Source: Limnoglobus roseus
GTDB taxonomy: Bacteria > Planctomycetota > Planctomycetia > Gemmatales > Gemmataceae
Reading direction: 5' to 3'
Assembly (NCBI RefSeq): GCF_008254045.1
Contig: NZ_CP042425.1
Location: 5,146,001-5,210,000 of the forward strand
Length of the DNA stretch: 64,000 bases
The translations under genes and the position numbers were made by a program. The notes beneath the pieces were generated by a model, which did no database searches, was not told the DNA's origin, and worked only from the letters and a program-made list of their open reading frames with translations. This document shows positions 34,223 to 42,566 of the stretch, one piece after another. Numbering within the stretch: the stretch's first letter is position 1; each line of letters starts with the position of its first letter.

Positions 34223-34453
34223 TCACTTGACCCGTCCGGCGGTCACGGGGAGTATTTCGCCCGCCGCGGTCACTTCGAATTCGTCGGCCAACTTGTCGTA
34301 AGCGGCGAGGGTGCCGTAGTTTGTTTGCAAGACGTACCCTGTGGGAACGCCTGCCGCGTAGCGGTATCGACAGGTCAGTGTGAACCGGCGGCCGGCCCCG
34401 TCCTGAACCAGCACCTGCTCACCGTCTGCGAACGGGAAATCTGGGGCGGCCAT
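34223..34453 (-). CDS. Small hypothetical protein
   Basis: The 76-residue product reads FADGEQVLVQDGAGRRFTLT, then TGYVLQTNYGTLAAYDKLAD, a beta-rich fold. The frame is open upstream, but ATG 34453 is the first natural start. A sequence just upstream, rich in proline (DPPPPPAEDDPAAK), has a short counterpart near 34180, so coding sequence may be duplicated here. Confidence 0.5.
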   Translation of the reverse strand: MAAPDFPFADGEQVLVQDGAGRRFTLTCRYRYAAGVPTGYVLQTNYGTLAAYDKLADEFEVTAAGEILPVTAGRVK

Positions 34454-34670
34454 CGTTCCTACTCGCTTTAGTCGAAGGCGGTGTTTAAAGTGAACCGGAC
34501 CCGCGTCCGGCTTGGCGGCCGGGTCATCTTCGGCGGGCGGGGGCGGCGGGTCAAGGGGGAAGGCTAGCCCGTGGGGTGGCCGCGGCCACCCCACGCTCGG
34601 CTCTCCGGCCGATCGGATTGACGGCGTCGGCCGCCGGTGGTACGACTCTGCCACCCTAACGGAGACGCCC

Positions 34671-34874
34671 ATGGCCCAGCCCCACGTCGATCGCAGAGAA
34701 GGCTTTCTCGTCCTGTCCGGTATCGGCACCCAACGATTCCAGTCGCAGTCCTGCGCGACGATGGAAGACGCTGAGGCCACCGCCCGGAAATGGGCGGTGG
34801 CGAACTCGGACGTGGCGGTCATAGTGCCCGCGGTTCTGTTCATGGGGGCGAAGCCGAGGGGCAACAAGGGGTAG
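34671..34874 (+). CDS. Small hypothetical protein
   Basis: From MAQPHVDRREGFLVLSGIGT, 67 residues with AEATARKWAVANSDVAVIVP, suggesting a small alpha/beta fold. AACGGAGACGCCC precedes the ATG. No family recognised. Confidence 0.5.
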   Translation: MAQPHVDRREGFLVLSGIGTQRFQSQSCATMEDAEATARKWAVANSDVAVIVPAVLFMGAKPRGNKG

Positions 34875-34964
34875 TTGCCCCGCCTCCACGTCGTAGAAAA
34901 GCAACCGGGCCCACGGCCTGCGTGGCGGCGGGCGGTGTCGAGATGTTCCAACCGAACGGAAGCG

Positions 34965-35204
34965 ATGATGCCGACCCCGGGCCTACCAGTCAAGAAGGCT
35001 CACACGCCGACCCCGGGCGACCCGCCGCCCAAGAAAAGGCGTGCCGTGATCGTCGACGCCGTTGGAACGGCGAGAACGGTCCACGGCGGCGAGGGCCAGC
35101 CCTTCGATCTCGACGCGGCGTTCAGCGCGGGTGCGGCCCTCGTGTTTGGCCCGCACCCCATCGGGACGGCGGGGAGTTTGTTCCTCATCGTCCAAGAAGC
35201 GTAG
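34965..35204 (+). CDS. Small hypothetical protein
   Basis: From tandem ATGs (34965, 34968), about 80 residues with a Pro/Lys-rich start and an ordered second half (VIVDAVGTARTVHGGEGQPF). No motif recognised. Confidence 0.4.
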   Translation: MMPTPGLPVKKAHTPTPGDPPPKKRRAVIVDAVGTARTVHGGEGQPFDLDAAFSAGAALVFGPHPIGTAGSLFLIVQEA

Positions 35205-35414
35205 ACTCTCGCTCAACTTCACGGTCGTGACCAGTTCGCTGTCCGCGCCAACGCCCCCGCCGTTGGTCTCCCTCACCTCTCCCCCGGCACCCACCCCAGC
35301 ATCGCGACGACCTCGCAGATCCGCTTCCGGGTCGGCTTCGGTTGACTTCTACCGTCATTGACGCCATTCCGCCCCCGCGGGATGATGCGCCGCACTTCCG
35401 GGGAGGGCGGGCCG

Positions 35415-35894
35415 ATGCGCGACCGAGACGACGGCAGCGGCGAGTGGGACGCGAGGCGGAAGCCGGCCAACGCGGCGATCGTCGCCGCGGTGTGCATCGC
35501 GGTGAGCCTGCCTGCCGGGTTCGCGGGCGGGTTCCTGATCGGCCGCACGGCGGCGACACCCGCCCCGGTTCCACCACCGGCCCCGATGGTCGCGCCGGTG
35601 GCCGCGAACCCCGCCCCGAATGCGCCGCCCCGCGTCGCGCCGAACGCCGACCTCGGCCCCGAGCGGAAGGCGCTTCGCATGACGTTCGCGGCGTTCAAGG
35701 AAAGTGTCTTCGGGCGGACGCGGGAGCAGGTCGAGAAGAAGTACGGCCCGCCGGCGCGGTCGATCGACGATCTGTCGGGCGCGTGGGACGGGCCGGTGTC
35801 GGTCTACGAGGGCGACTTCACGGCCCCGGGCGGGAACAAGGTCAAGGACGTGCGGCTCTACTACAAGGACGGCGTCGTCGCCGTCGTCGGTTAG
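35415..35894 (+). CDS. Membrane-anchored hypothetical protein
   Basis: The start MRDRDDGSGEWDARRKPANA is followed by a membrane helix AAIVAAVCIAVSLPAGFAGG, a Pro/Ala-rich linker, and a small domain with ESVFGRTREQVEKKYGPPAR and VYEGDFTAPGGNKVKDVRLY, which resembles SmpA/BamE-like lipoprotein domains. Earlier ATGs at 35358-35385 are possible. Confidence 0.55.
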   Translation: MRDRDDGSGEWDARRKPANAAIVAAVCIAVSLPAGFAGGFLIGRTAATPAPVPPPAPMVAPVAANPAPNAPPRVAPNADLGPERKALRMTFAAFKESVFGRTREQVEKKYGPPARSIDDLSGAWDGPVSVYEGDFTAPGGNKVKDVRLYYKDGVVAVVG

Positions 35895-35903
35895 GCGTTC
35901 CCG

Positions 35904-37463
35904 TCACCCCGGCCGCCCGTTGTTTGCTGGTCGCTGGCCGAACTGCTGCTGGAGGGCCTGTTGCTGCTGTTGCAGGAGCAGGGCGTCTTGCGCCTTCTTG
36001 ATGGCCTCCAACAGCATCGTTTGCTTCTCGGCCTCGGTCATTCCACCTTCCTTCGTCACCGCGTCCTGGATCCGGTTGTACGCGCCGATCGCGTCTTCGC
36101 GGCCCGGGTTCACGGGCGTCGGCAGGCGGTGACCGCCGGGGTCGTCGGGCTTCTCCTTCTTCCCACGCTTTGCGGCATTCTGGAGGGCATCGTCGATGAT
36201 GCCGTTCACGACGCCCTGGAAGTCCGGCGGGCGGAGGTTGACGATGGCGGCCATCGCCTCGCGGACGATCTCGGCCACCCCGCGGGCGACGACCCCGAGG
36301 CCGTCGATCCGGTCGGCCAAGTCCTGAATGAACCCGATGACTTCCGGGTCGGTCGCGATGTCGGTGATGGCTTGGGCCAACTCCTCCAGGAAGGGCACGA
36401 CCACCGCTTCCGCGAGTTCCAACAGCGCCTGCCGGACGGGGGCGAGCGCGACCCACACCTTCTCAAATGCCGCGAAGACCTTTCCGAGCGCGTTCCGGAT
36501 CGGCTCGGAGACGGCCACAAGAGTAGCGAACGCCACGCCGGCCGCCGTCGCCGCGGCGGCCAAGGCCCCCAGGATAATCGTCACGGGTCCACCGGCCCCG
36601 GCCACCCCGATCAGGGCCGGGGCGAGGCCGGCCACCGCCTTCATCGCGCCGCCCAGCAAACCCACGACCGGGCCGATGACGGGCTTGGCGAGCGCCCCGG
36701 CCGCGGCCACCCCGCCGACGGCGAGGCCGGCGTGCATGAGTTGGTCCTGCTGCCGGATGGTGAGCTTCGACAGCCACAGGTTCAACGCCTGCATCCGCCG
36801 TGTGAGGGCCTGGACGACGGGCAGAAAAATCCCCGCCAACTCGCGGGAGAGCATGGTGAACTGGGCGGCCAGCATGTTCCCTTCGACGGTGTTCCTCAGC
36901 CCGGCCCGGACCATGCCAAGGATGCCGCCGGTGGCCACCGTCGCCGCGGCCGTCAGCGCGTGGAGCGGGGCGGCGCTGATCCCGCGGTTCGACCCGTCGC
37001 CCGGCCGGCCGGCCCCCATCGCGCGGCTCGCGTTCGCCGTGACGCCGGTGATGGTGACGGGCAGGTTCTTGACCGCGTTGCCCCACCCGGCCGGGCCGCC
37101 CTTGTTGCCCGCCACGAATCCCGACGCTGTCGCCATCGCGCGGCCGGGCATCGTGTCCTGGGGCGACGGCAGTTTAGTCGAGCGGATCAATCCCCCGAGC
37201 GGCCCCGGAGTGCCCCATCCCGACGGCGCTGCCGACCGTACCGGCGACTGCGCCGGTACGGTCGGCAGCGAGGGCAGGTTGACCGGCGGCGCGAACTGGA
37301 ACCCGCGGTCGGCGAGCGCCTTCTTGACCCGCTCGACTTCCTTCCCGAACTCCTTGAGGTCGTACATCGCCTTGTCGTAGTTCTTCAATTCGAAATCCAC
37401 GGCCGCCCGCGGGCGGCGGGCGTCGGGTTGACCTTGCGGGCGGTTCGGCGGCGGCGGGAACAT
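35904..37463 (-). CDS. Phage tail tape-measure-like protein
   Basis: The 519-residue protein begins with a helical region (YDLKEFGKEVERVKKALADR), then long Ala/Gly/Val/Leu-rich hydrophobic stretches (LIGVAGAGGPVTIILGALAA) and helices with AEAVVVPFLEELAQAITDIA, the usual build of tape-measure proteins that set tail length. It is shorter than most. A Gln-rich C-terminus (LLQQQQQALQQQFGQR) is notable. The gene lies 33 bp downstream of a tail-assembly-like gene. Confidence 0.65.
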   Translation of the reverse strand: MFPPPPNRPQGQPDARRPRAAVDFELKNYDKAMYDLKEFGKEVERVKKALADRGFQFAPPVNLPSLPTVPAQSPVRSAAPSGWGTPGPLGGLIRSTKLPSPQDTMPGRAMATASGFVAGNKGGPAGWGNAVKNLPVTITGVTANASRAMGAGRPGDGSNRGISAAPLHALTAAATVATGGILGMVRAGLRNTVEGNMLAAQFTMLSRELAGIFLPVVQALTRRMQALNLWLSKLTIRQQDQLMHAGLAVGGVAAAGALAKPVIGPVVGLLGGAMKAVAGLAPALIGVAGAGGPVTIILGALAAAATAAGVAFATLVAVSEPIRNALGKVFAAFEKVWVALAPVRQALLELAEAVVVPFLEELAQAITDIATDPEVIGFIQDLADRIDGLGVVARGVAEIVREAMAAIVNLRPPDFQGVVNGIIDDALQNAAKRGKKEKPDDPGGHRLPTPVNPGREDAIGAYNRIQDAVTKEGGMTEAEKQTMLLEAIKKAQDALLLQQQQQALQQQFGQRPANNGRPG

Positions 37464-37496
37464 GGCGGATCATCCGTTGCGTGAAGGAAGGGGACG

Positions 37497-37982
37497 TTAT
37501 TCGGCCGATAGGTCCGCGGGTTCCGCTTCCACCGGCGCGACAAGGGAGGTACCGCCGGTTAGGAAGTCCACAAGGTTGTCCTCCGTTAACACCTCCTTCA
37601 GCCACTCGCGCGTCACGAGCGGCTTGTTCCCGACGGCCGTGAGGAACACGAACTCGCGCATCCCCTCGGCCGTCATCGTCCAGGCGTGAATTTCGGCGTC
37701 CGTCGGCTCCCTCTTTCCGCCCGCCGCCGCGTCGAGCGCCTCCCGGAACAAGGCCGATCGATCCTCCGCGCTGAGCGGCTCGCCGGCCGCCCGGGCCTGG
37801 GCGACGGCACGGAGGGCCAACTCGGCCGGGTCGCGCATCTTGGCCTGGATCTTCGTCACCGCGGCCTTGCGGAATTTCCACGCATCGGCGGGTGGAATCG
37901 GGGTGAGGATCAAGTCCCGGCCGCCGAGGGTGACGAGGGCGGGGCCGGCGGAACCGGGCAGGGGGATCGACATGGGGGGCAT
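37497..37982 (-). CDS. Tail-assembly-chaperone-like protein
   Basis: The 161-residue chain has a small beta start (GPALVTLGGRDLILTPIPPA), helical centre, and VFLTAVGNKPLVTREWLKEV. Position directly before the tape-measure gene is where tail-assembly chaperones lie. The function rests on that position only. Confidence 0.5.
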   Translation of the reverse strand: MPPMSIPLPGSAGPALVTLGGRDLILTPIPPADAWKFRKAAVTKIQAKMRDPAELALRAVAQARAAGEPLSAEDRSALFREALDAAAGGKREPTDAEIHAWTMTAEGMREFVFLTAVGNKPLVTREWLKEVLTEDNLVDFLTGGTSLVAPVEAEPADLSAE

Positions 37983-37984
37983 CC

Positions 37985-38179
37985 TTAGCGGGTGGGGAGT
38001 GAAATCGTGGGCAGGGTCGGGAAGGTGATGACCGGCCGGGTGAGCCGGGACACGTCCACCGGCGGGCGGATCAGGTGGCCGATGTCGGCCACGCCAGTCA
38101 TCCGCGTCAGGAACTGCGACACGATCGCGTCGCGAATCCGGAGCAGGTCAGTGACAGGTTGCTGGTCGGGGGTCGTCAT
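37985..38179 (-). CDS. Small hypothetical protein
   Basis: The 64-residue product reads QPVTDLLRIRDAIVSQFLTR, then PPVDVSRLTRPVITFPTLPT. It is adjacent to the tail block and in the same direction, so it may be part of that operon. Confidence 0.45.
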   Translation of the reverse strand: MTTPDQQPVTDLLRIRDAIVSQFLTRMTGVADIGHLIRPPVDVSRLTRPVITFPTLPTISLPTR

Positions 38180-38309
38180 CGGGTGGGTTCCTGGTCAGCG
38201 GTTGTGCTCCCCGACTGTGGCCGCCTCCGGGGAACGCGGTGCGCGGTCACGCACGCCCCCGCAGTTCTCCGCATCGCGTCCTTCCCCGCCCGGCCGCCAC
38301 AGTCGGGGC

Positions 38310-38531
38310 ATGGGATCGACGACCACGGCCGAACCGGCGTACCTGTCCCGCGTCCAGACCGCCCGCCGGCTGAACGTGTCCCTGCGGCTCGTCGACGCCA
38401 TGCTCGCGGACGGCCGCCTGCCCGCCGTCCGCGTCGGCGGGTGCGTCCGCGTCCCGCTCGACGCCCTCACCCCCGACGCCCTACCCCCGTACCAACCACC
38501 GGAGCCGACATGCCCCCCGCCGCAGAAGTGA
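38310..38531 (+). CDS. Excisionase-like HTH protein
   Basis: The sequence YLSRVQTARRLNVSLRLVDA, then GRLPAVRVGGCVRVPLDAL is a winged HTH of the MerR/excisionase type. It overlaps the next gene by 22 bp and is divergent from the tail block, so a regulator of the late genes is plausible. Confidence 0.65.
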   Translation: MGSTTTAEPAYLSRVQTARRLNVSLRLVDAMLADGRLPAVRVGGCVRVPLDALTPDALPPYQPPEPTCPPPQK

Positions 38532-39274
38532 CCCCGCCCGCCGACCCGCTGGCCGCCGTCGCCGCCGTCCAAGCCGCCGTCGAGGCGTTCGCGGTCGTCC
38601 GCGACCACGACTTCGACCGCGGCCTGTCGGACGTCCTCGCCGCCCTCCGACTCCGCTACCCGGACGTCGACGACGCCCTCGGCCTGCTCGTCCGGTTCGA
38701 GGCCGATCAAGACCTCTTGGCCCGACGCCTCACGGAGGGCCTGCGGTACTCGCTCCAGGCCGTCTCGGACGGCATCCGCAACGCGCTCGCCCGCCGGGAG
38801 GAACTGCTCGCCCAGTACCCGGAGCACGCGGCCCGGTACGCCCCGGCCGGGTTCGTCTCGACCCGCGGCCTCCACGTCGAGCACCTCGTTAGCGTCCGGC
38901 AGGCCGGCTCGCCCCTGACGGCCGATTACGCGGTCGTCCCGGCCCGGTGGGAGGACGGGGACGTGGCGCGGGACCAACTGCCCGGCCTGCTGCCTCCGGA
39001 GGTGCTGTTCCGGAAGAGGTACTACGTCCTGGGGCGGATGGCCGCGGCGTGCGTCAACGGCCGCGTCCGCCCGTTCATTTCGATCGACGCGATCAAGCGG
39101 CACACGGCGGCGCTCGTCGCCAACCAGGCGGCCGTGCAGCGCGAGGACGAGGAGCGGCTGCGGGCCGAGGAGGAAGAGGACCGGCAGCGGGAGGAACAGC
39201 GGCGGCTCAGCCGGCCGATCACGGTCGGGGAGATGGAAGCCCTGCGGCGGGAACTCGCGGGGGCGAAAGCGTGA
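38510..39274 (+). CDS. Hypothetical protein with C-terminal coiled coil
   Basis: ATG 38510 lies within the preceding gene. The 254-residue chain has an Ala-rich helical start, a middle domain (RYAPAGFVSTRGLHVEHLVS, VLFRKRYYVLGRMAAACVNG), and a Glu/Arg-rich helix (REDEERLRAEEEEDRQREEQ). No catalytic motif. It overlaps the following gene by a GTGA. Confidence 0.6.
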   Translation: MPPAAEVTPPADPLAAVAAVQAAVEAFAVVRDHDFDRGLSDVLAALRLRYPDVDDALGLLVRFEADQDLLARRLTEGLRYSLQAVSDGIRNALARREELLAQYPEHAARYAPAGFVSTRGLHVEHLVSVRQAGSPLTADYAVVPARWEDGDVARDQLPGLLPPEVLFRKRYYVLGRMAAACVNGRVRPFISIDAIKRHTAALVANQAAVQREDEERLRAEEEEDRQREEQRRLSRPITVGEMEALRRELAGAKA

Positions 39275-39537
39275 GCATCGCATCGCGGTTGGCGAAGTTG
39301 GAAGCGGACCTGGGCGACGGGGCGGACGCCACGCCCCTGCACCTGCCCCCGCAGTGCGTCGACCCGTTCGTCGTGTCCCGGATGGCGGAGCGGGCGTTCC
39401 GGGAGCCGGTCACGACCGACGACGAGTTGCGGGACATGGCCCGCGGGGACGCCAACGCCGTCGACCTGGCCGTCGAGTGGGCCGTGGACGAGGCCCGCGA
39501 CACGGCCGCGTCCTGGGCCGCGGGAGGTCGAGCGTGA
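39271..39537 (+). CDS. VSIxSRLxKLE-type small protein 1
   Basis: The GTG start overlaps the previous stop. The product begins MSIASRLAKLEADLGDGADA. The same opening occurs in 39534..39719 and 40609..40851. The rest (VVSRMAERAFREPVTTDDEL) is helical. Function unknown. Confidence 0.6.
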   Translation: MSIASRLAKLEADLGDGADATPLHLPPQCVDPFVVSRMAERAFREPVTTDDELRDMARGDANAVDLAVEWAVDEARDTAASWAAGGRA

Positions 39538-39719
39538 GCATCGAGACGCGACTCCAAAGGCTTGAGGGCGAAGCCGCCGCAAGAGCAAAGGTCTGGCCGA
39601 CGTACTACTGCCCGCCGCAAAAGCCGGTGGACGACGGGGCCGACCGCGTCCCGCACGCCTGCGACGGCGAACCGCCTGCCGTACCCACCGAGCCCGTGAC
39701 GCACAATGGCACAAAATGA
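39534..39719 (+). CDS. VSIxSRLxKLE-type small protein 2
   Basis: The GTG start overlaps the preceding TGA. The product begins MSIETRLQRLEGEAAARAKV, then a short PTYYCPPQKP segment. Its own TGA overlaps the ATG of the terminase-like gene. The unit is a coupled chain. Confidence 0.55.
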   Translation: MSIETRLQRLEGEAAARAKVWPTYYCPPQKPVDDGADRVPHACDGEPPAVPTEPVTHNGTK

Positions 39720-40138
39720 CGCAGCTACCGCCCACCCCCGACGGACCACCGCCGGACGACGACAAGCCGTCCCGGCGGGTGTTCGAACCCCGACTGATCG
39801 CCGAGTTACTATCGTGCGGGACGGTCACGGACGCGGCGGCGAAGGCCGGCATCAGCCGCCGGACCGCCCAGCGGTGGATGCGCCAGCCGGGGTTTCAGGC
39901 CCGGTACCGGCAAGCCCGCGAGGACGCTGTGAGTGCCGCCGTGGGCCTGCTGCACAACAGCACCAGTTCCGCCGTCCAGGAACTCGCGAAGATCCTCGCC
40001 AACGACGTGACCCCGCCGGCCGTGAAGGTGCAAGCCGCGAACGCCGTCCTCGGGTGGGCCGCGAAGTTCGGCGAGCTGCTCGACGTGCGAGCCCGCCTAG
40101 CCGCGCTGGAGCGGAAGGCGAAGCAGAAAAAGTCTTAA
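39716..40138 (+). CDS. Terminase-small-subunit-like HTH protein
   Basis: The 140-residue chain has an HTH (LLSCGTVTDAAAKAGISRRT, AQRWMRQPGFQARYRQARED) followed by helices (AVQELAKILANDVTPPAVKV) and a basic C-terminus. This layout matches the helix-turn-helix DNA-packaging adaptors of phages, but no large terminase was found nearby. It could also be a regulator. Confidence 0.55.
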   Translation: MTQLPPTPDGPPPDDDKPSRRVFEPRLIAELLSCGTVTDAAAKAGISRRTAQRWMRQPGFQARYRQAREDAVSAAVGLLHNSTSSAVQELAKILANDVTPPAVKVQAANAVLGWAAKFGELLDVRARLAALERKAKQKKS

Positions 40139-40155
40139 CCCCTGGAGGATGCCCG

Positions 40156-40605
40156 ATGAGTACCGTGATGATCCCGGCGAACGCGAGCGCCGTCCCCGGC
40201 CTCGACTACACGCCGAGCCGGACGGAGGCCGAGCGGATGGCGTCCATGCCCCACTGCCGGATGACCGTGTACAAGGCGATCGTCGGCGACCGCGTCACCG
40301 GCCGCCAGGACGGCGACGGGCGGTGCCCGCACTGCGGCGGCGTCCACGCCGTCATCGACGTGTTCGACTCCGAGGCGCAGGTCACGAAGGCCCTCGCCGG
40401 CGGGCAGCGGAACGCCCTGCTGTTCGTCCGCGACGGGGACGGCGGCGAGCCGTTCGCGCTGGTCAACGGCGACCCCGGGGCGACGATCAAGTCCCTCCTC
40501 GGGTACGACCCGAACGAGGGGTTCGGCGTGCCCGCGAACCAGCCGCCCGGGTTCGTGACGAAGGCGATCGGCAACCACGACCCCCGCATGATCACGAAGG
40601 GCTGA
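40156..40605 (+). CDS. Hypothetical protein with a zinc-ribbon pair
   Basis: The 149-residue product has GRCPHCGGVHAVIDVFDSEA with a Cys-x2-Cys-x3-His group, then a globular half (RNALLFVRDGDGGEPFALVN). It starts 17 bp after the terminase-like gene. Function unknown. Confidence 0.55.
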   Translation: MSTVMIPANASAVPGLDYTPSRTEAERMASMPHCRMTVYKAIVGDRVTGRQDGDGRCPHCGGVHAVIDVFDSEAQVTKALAGGQRNALLFVRDGDGGEPFALVNGDPGATIKSLLGYDPNEGFGVPANQPPGFVTKAIGNHDPRMITKG

Positions 40606-40608
40606 CCC

Positions 40609-40851
40609 GTGAGCATCGAATCGCGCTTGGCGAAACTGGAACAGGACGAGGCCGCGGCCGGCGACACCGGCCCGCTGGTCGTCCGCTACGGCTGCACGCC
40701 GGACACCGACCCGAAGCCGGCCGTCCCGCGGACGGGCGACACCCGCTTCTGCCTCGCGGCGGGCGACTCGCTCCCGGCGTGGGCGAAGGGCCGGCCGACC
40801 ATCTTCCTCCCGGCCGAGACGGGGCCGCACGACTGGCCCGGCGATTCGTGA
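40609..40851 (+). CDS. VSIxSRLxKLE-type small protein 3
   Basis: The GTG start gives MSIESRLAKLEQDEAAAGDT. The C-terminal half (RFCLAAGDSLPAWAKGRPTI) differs from the other two family members. It lies 3 bp after the preceding stop. Confidence 0.55.
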   Translation: MSIESRLAKLEQDEAAAGDTGPLVVRYGCTPDTDPKPAVPRTGDTRFCLAAGDSLPAWAKGRPTIFLPAETGPHDWPGDS

Positions 40852-41003
40852 GCCACGCCCCGGTCGGATCGGGTTGGTACGTCGGTGTGGGGCCGGCGAC
40901 CGACCGGGGCGTTCTTCTTGCGTTCCTCTGCACGTTCTGCGTTCCTTCCCCCATCCCCGTTACGATTGAGCCATCGCCCGTCTCGACCCCCGCGAGGCCC
41001 CCG

Positions 41004-41648
41004 ATGCCCGTCGCCCGCTCCGGTTCACGCGCGTTCGCCCTCGACGTGTCCCACGTCCCCGCGTCCCTCGACGACGTCCAACAGCTGCGCACCTACGACC
41101 CGAACCACTACGGCATCCGGGAGGCCGTTCGCCTGCGCCACGTGTACGCGACGACGGTGGGCCGGTTCGGCCGGGTCTCGTACCGCGTCCGCCTGCCGGA
41201 GTCATCTCCCGGCGGCCCCGCCGCGTCCGTCGACCTGGCCGGCCGGTTCCACACCGCGTCGGCCGCGGGCAAGGCGGCCGTCCGGTTCCTCAAGTGGCGG
41301 TACGGCGACGCCTGGACTCCCGCGGCGCGACCGCTCGCACTCCCGGATGTGGACGCCTTCGACGACGAAGTGCGCGACGGCCGACCGCCGGTGTGGGTCG
41401 GGCGGATCTGGGTCGCCGGCACGCCGGAGTTGGTGTTCGCCGACCGGCGGCGGGAGATGGGGTTCGCGTCGCGCGACGGGGCGAAAGCCGCGGCGGTGCG
41501 CATCGTGCAAGAGCAACTCGGGGCGGACTGGCGGTTGTACCTGGGCCGGTACCGGCGGCCGTGGGCCGACCCGATGCCGGCGGGGCGGTTGCGCATCCCG
41601 GACGTGGTGTGTGCGGGGGAGGAAGTCGGGGCGATGGCAGGTTCTTGA
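41004..41648 (+). CDS. Hypothetical protein
   Basis: The 214-residue product opens MPVARSGSRAFALDVSHVPA and contains two similar halves (VYATTVGRFGRVSYRVRLPE; VWVGRIWVAGTPELVFADRR), a possible internal duplication. It ends just before the hairpin array. Function unknown. Confidence 0.55.
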   Translation: MPVARSGSRAFALDVSHVPASLDDVQQLRTYDPNHYGIREAVRLRHVYATTVGRFGRVSYRVRLPESSPGGPAASVDLAGRFHTASAAGKAAVRFLKWRYGDAWTPAARPLALPDVDAFDDEVRDGRPPVWVGRIWVAGTPELVFADRRREMGFASRDGAKAAAVRIVQEQLGADWRLYLGRYRRPWADPMPAGRLRIPDVVCAGEEVGAMAGS

Positions 41649-41661
41649 AGCAGGAGAGCGC

Positions 41662-42183
41662 GAATACCCTAAGTCGGGTGGAGGGTATTCCCGGAAGTGA
41701 AGGCGATTACACGAGTTCCGCGATTAAAGTCCGCCCGGTAGACTCTAGATCCAGTAGAGATACCAGGATGGTGAAAGGGTGTCGTTATTGGCTACACCCT
41801 TGACGGAAAGTGCTAGTCTCAAAGGCTTTGGCCGAGCATTTTACTGACGTCAGTAAAGTTCCGCCGCGGGTGCTTGAAGCAAGTGATCTCGTTCATTCCG
41901 TCCGTCCATCCGGTGGGGCGAGCATCTCCAACGGTTGGAGATGCTCTGGGTTGAAACGGTTTCAACCTGAACGCGTCGCGGACATTTTATGGGAACGCAT
42001 AAAATGCCCGGTCACCATCTCGGCTCACGTCGCTGACGAACAAAGGGTGTATCTACTGGATACACCCTTGGCGGAAGTGCTGATTCGTCTTCGATTACCG
42101 ATGGCATTTTGCTTTCACCAGCAACGTTCAGAGCGTTGCCGATCGCGGATCGACCCCCGCGAAATCACTCACGAAAGCGAGTG
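41662..42183 (+). ncRNA. Hairpin array: candidate large structured RNA
   Basis: At least twelve short stems lie in 520 bp, with different stem sequences. Examples are GAATACCCT/AGGGTATTC (41662-41690), AAGGGTGT/ACACCCTT (41775-41801), TTTACTGACGTCAGTAAA (41840-41857), AGCATCTCCAAC/GTTGGAGATGCT (41921-41945), GGTTGAAAC/GTTTCAACC (41949-41967), CATTTTATG/CATAAAATG (41983-42006), AAGGGTGTATC/GATACACCCTT (42043-42069) and CACTC..GAGTG with a GAAA loop (42166-42183). Two neighbours share the apical AACGGTT. CGGAA(A)GTG follows three of the stems. Base composition is lower in GC than the surrounding genes. Confidence 0.6.
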
Positions 42184-42205
42184 CAGCCATCGAGAGCCGG
42201 TCGTC

Positions 42206-42502
42206 TCACTTGAGCCTCGGAATCCCGCCGTCGAAGCCGTCGCGGTTCATGCCGGTGTTGTTCCGCGGCTTGGCGAGTTCCACCGTGAGCACGCTGCCGT
42301 CCAACTCGGAGCCGCTCAACCCTTCGATCGCCTGTTGCGCGCCGTCGGACATCTCGACGTACGCGAACCCGCGCGACCGCTTTGTCCCCCGGTCCACGAC
42401 CACGCGGGCCCGGCTGACGGCCCCGTACCGGGTGAAGGTTTCAAAGAGTGTTTCATCCGTGGTCGTGAGGGCCACGTTGCTAACGTACAATTTCGTGTCC
42501 AT
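42206..42502 (-). CDS. RRM-type RNA-binding protein
   Basis: The 98-residue chain has RNP2 KLYVSNVA at residue 4 and RNP1 RGFAYVEM at about residue 46, with the usual RRM spacing, and a short Gly/Asn-rich tail. It resembles the cyanobacterial single-RRM RNA-binding proteins. The gene ends about 20 bp from the hairpin array. The product could act on that RNA or a cold-responsive mRNA. The start ATG at 42502 is chosen over the frame start at 42577. Confidence 0.85.
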   Translation of the reverse strand: MDTKLYVSNVALTTTDETLFETFTRYGAVSRARVVVDRGTKRSRGFAYVEMSDGAQQAIEGLSGSELDGSVLTVELAKPRNNTGMNRDGFDGGIPRLK

Positions 42503-42566
42503 GTTCCGCGGCCTCGTTCGAAAGTGGGATCCAGTCGGGCAAGTCCATCTCAGGCTGAACGCCTGG

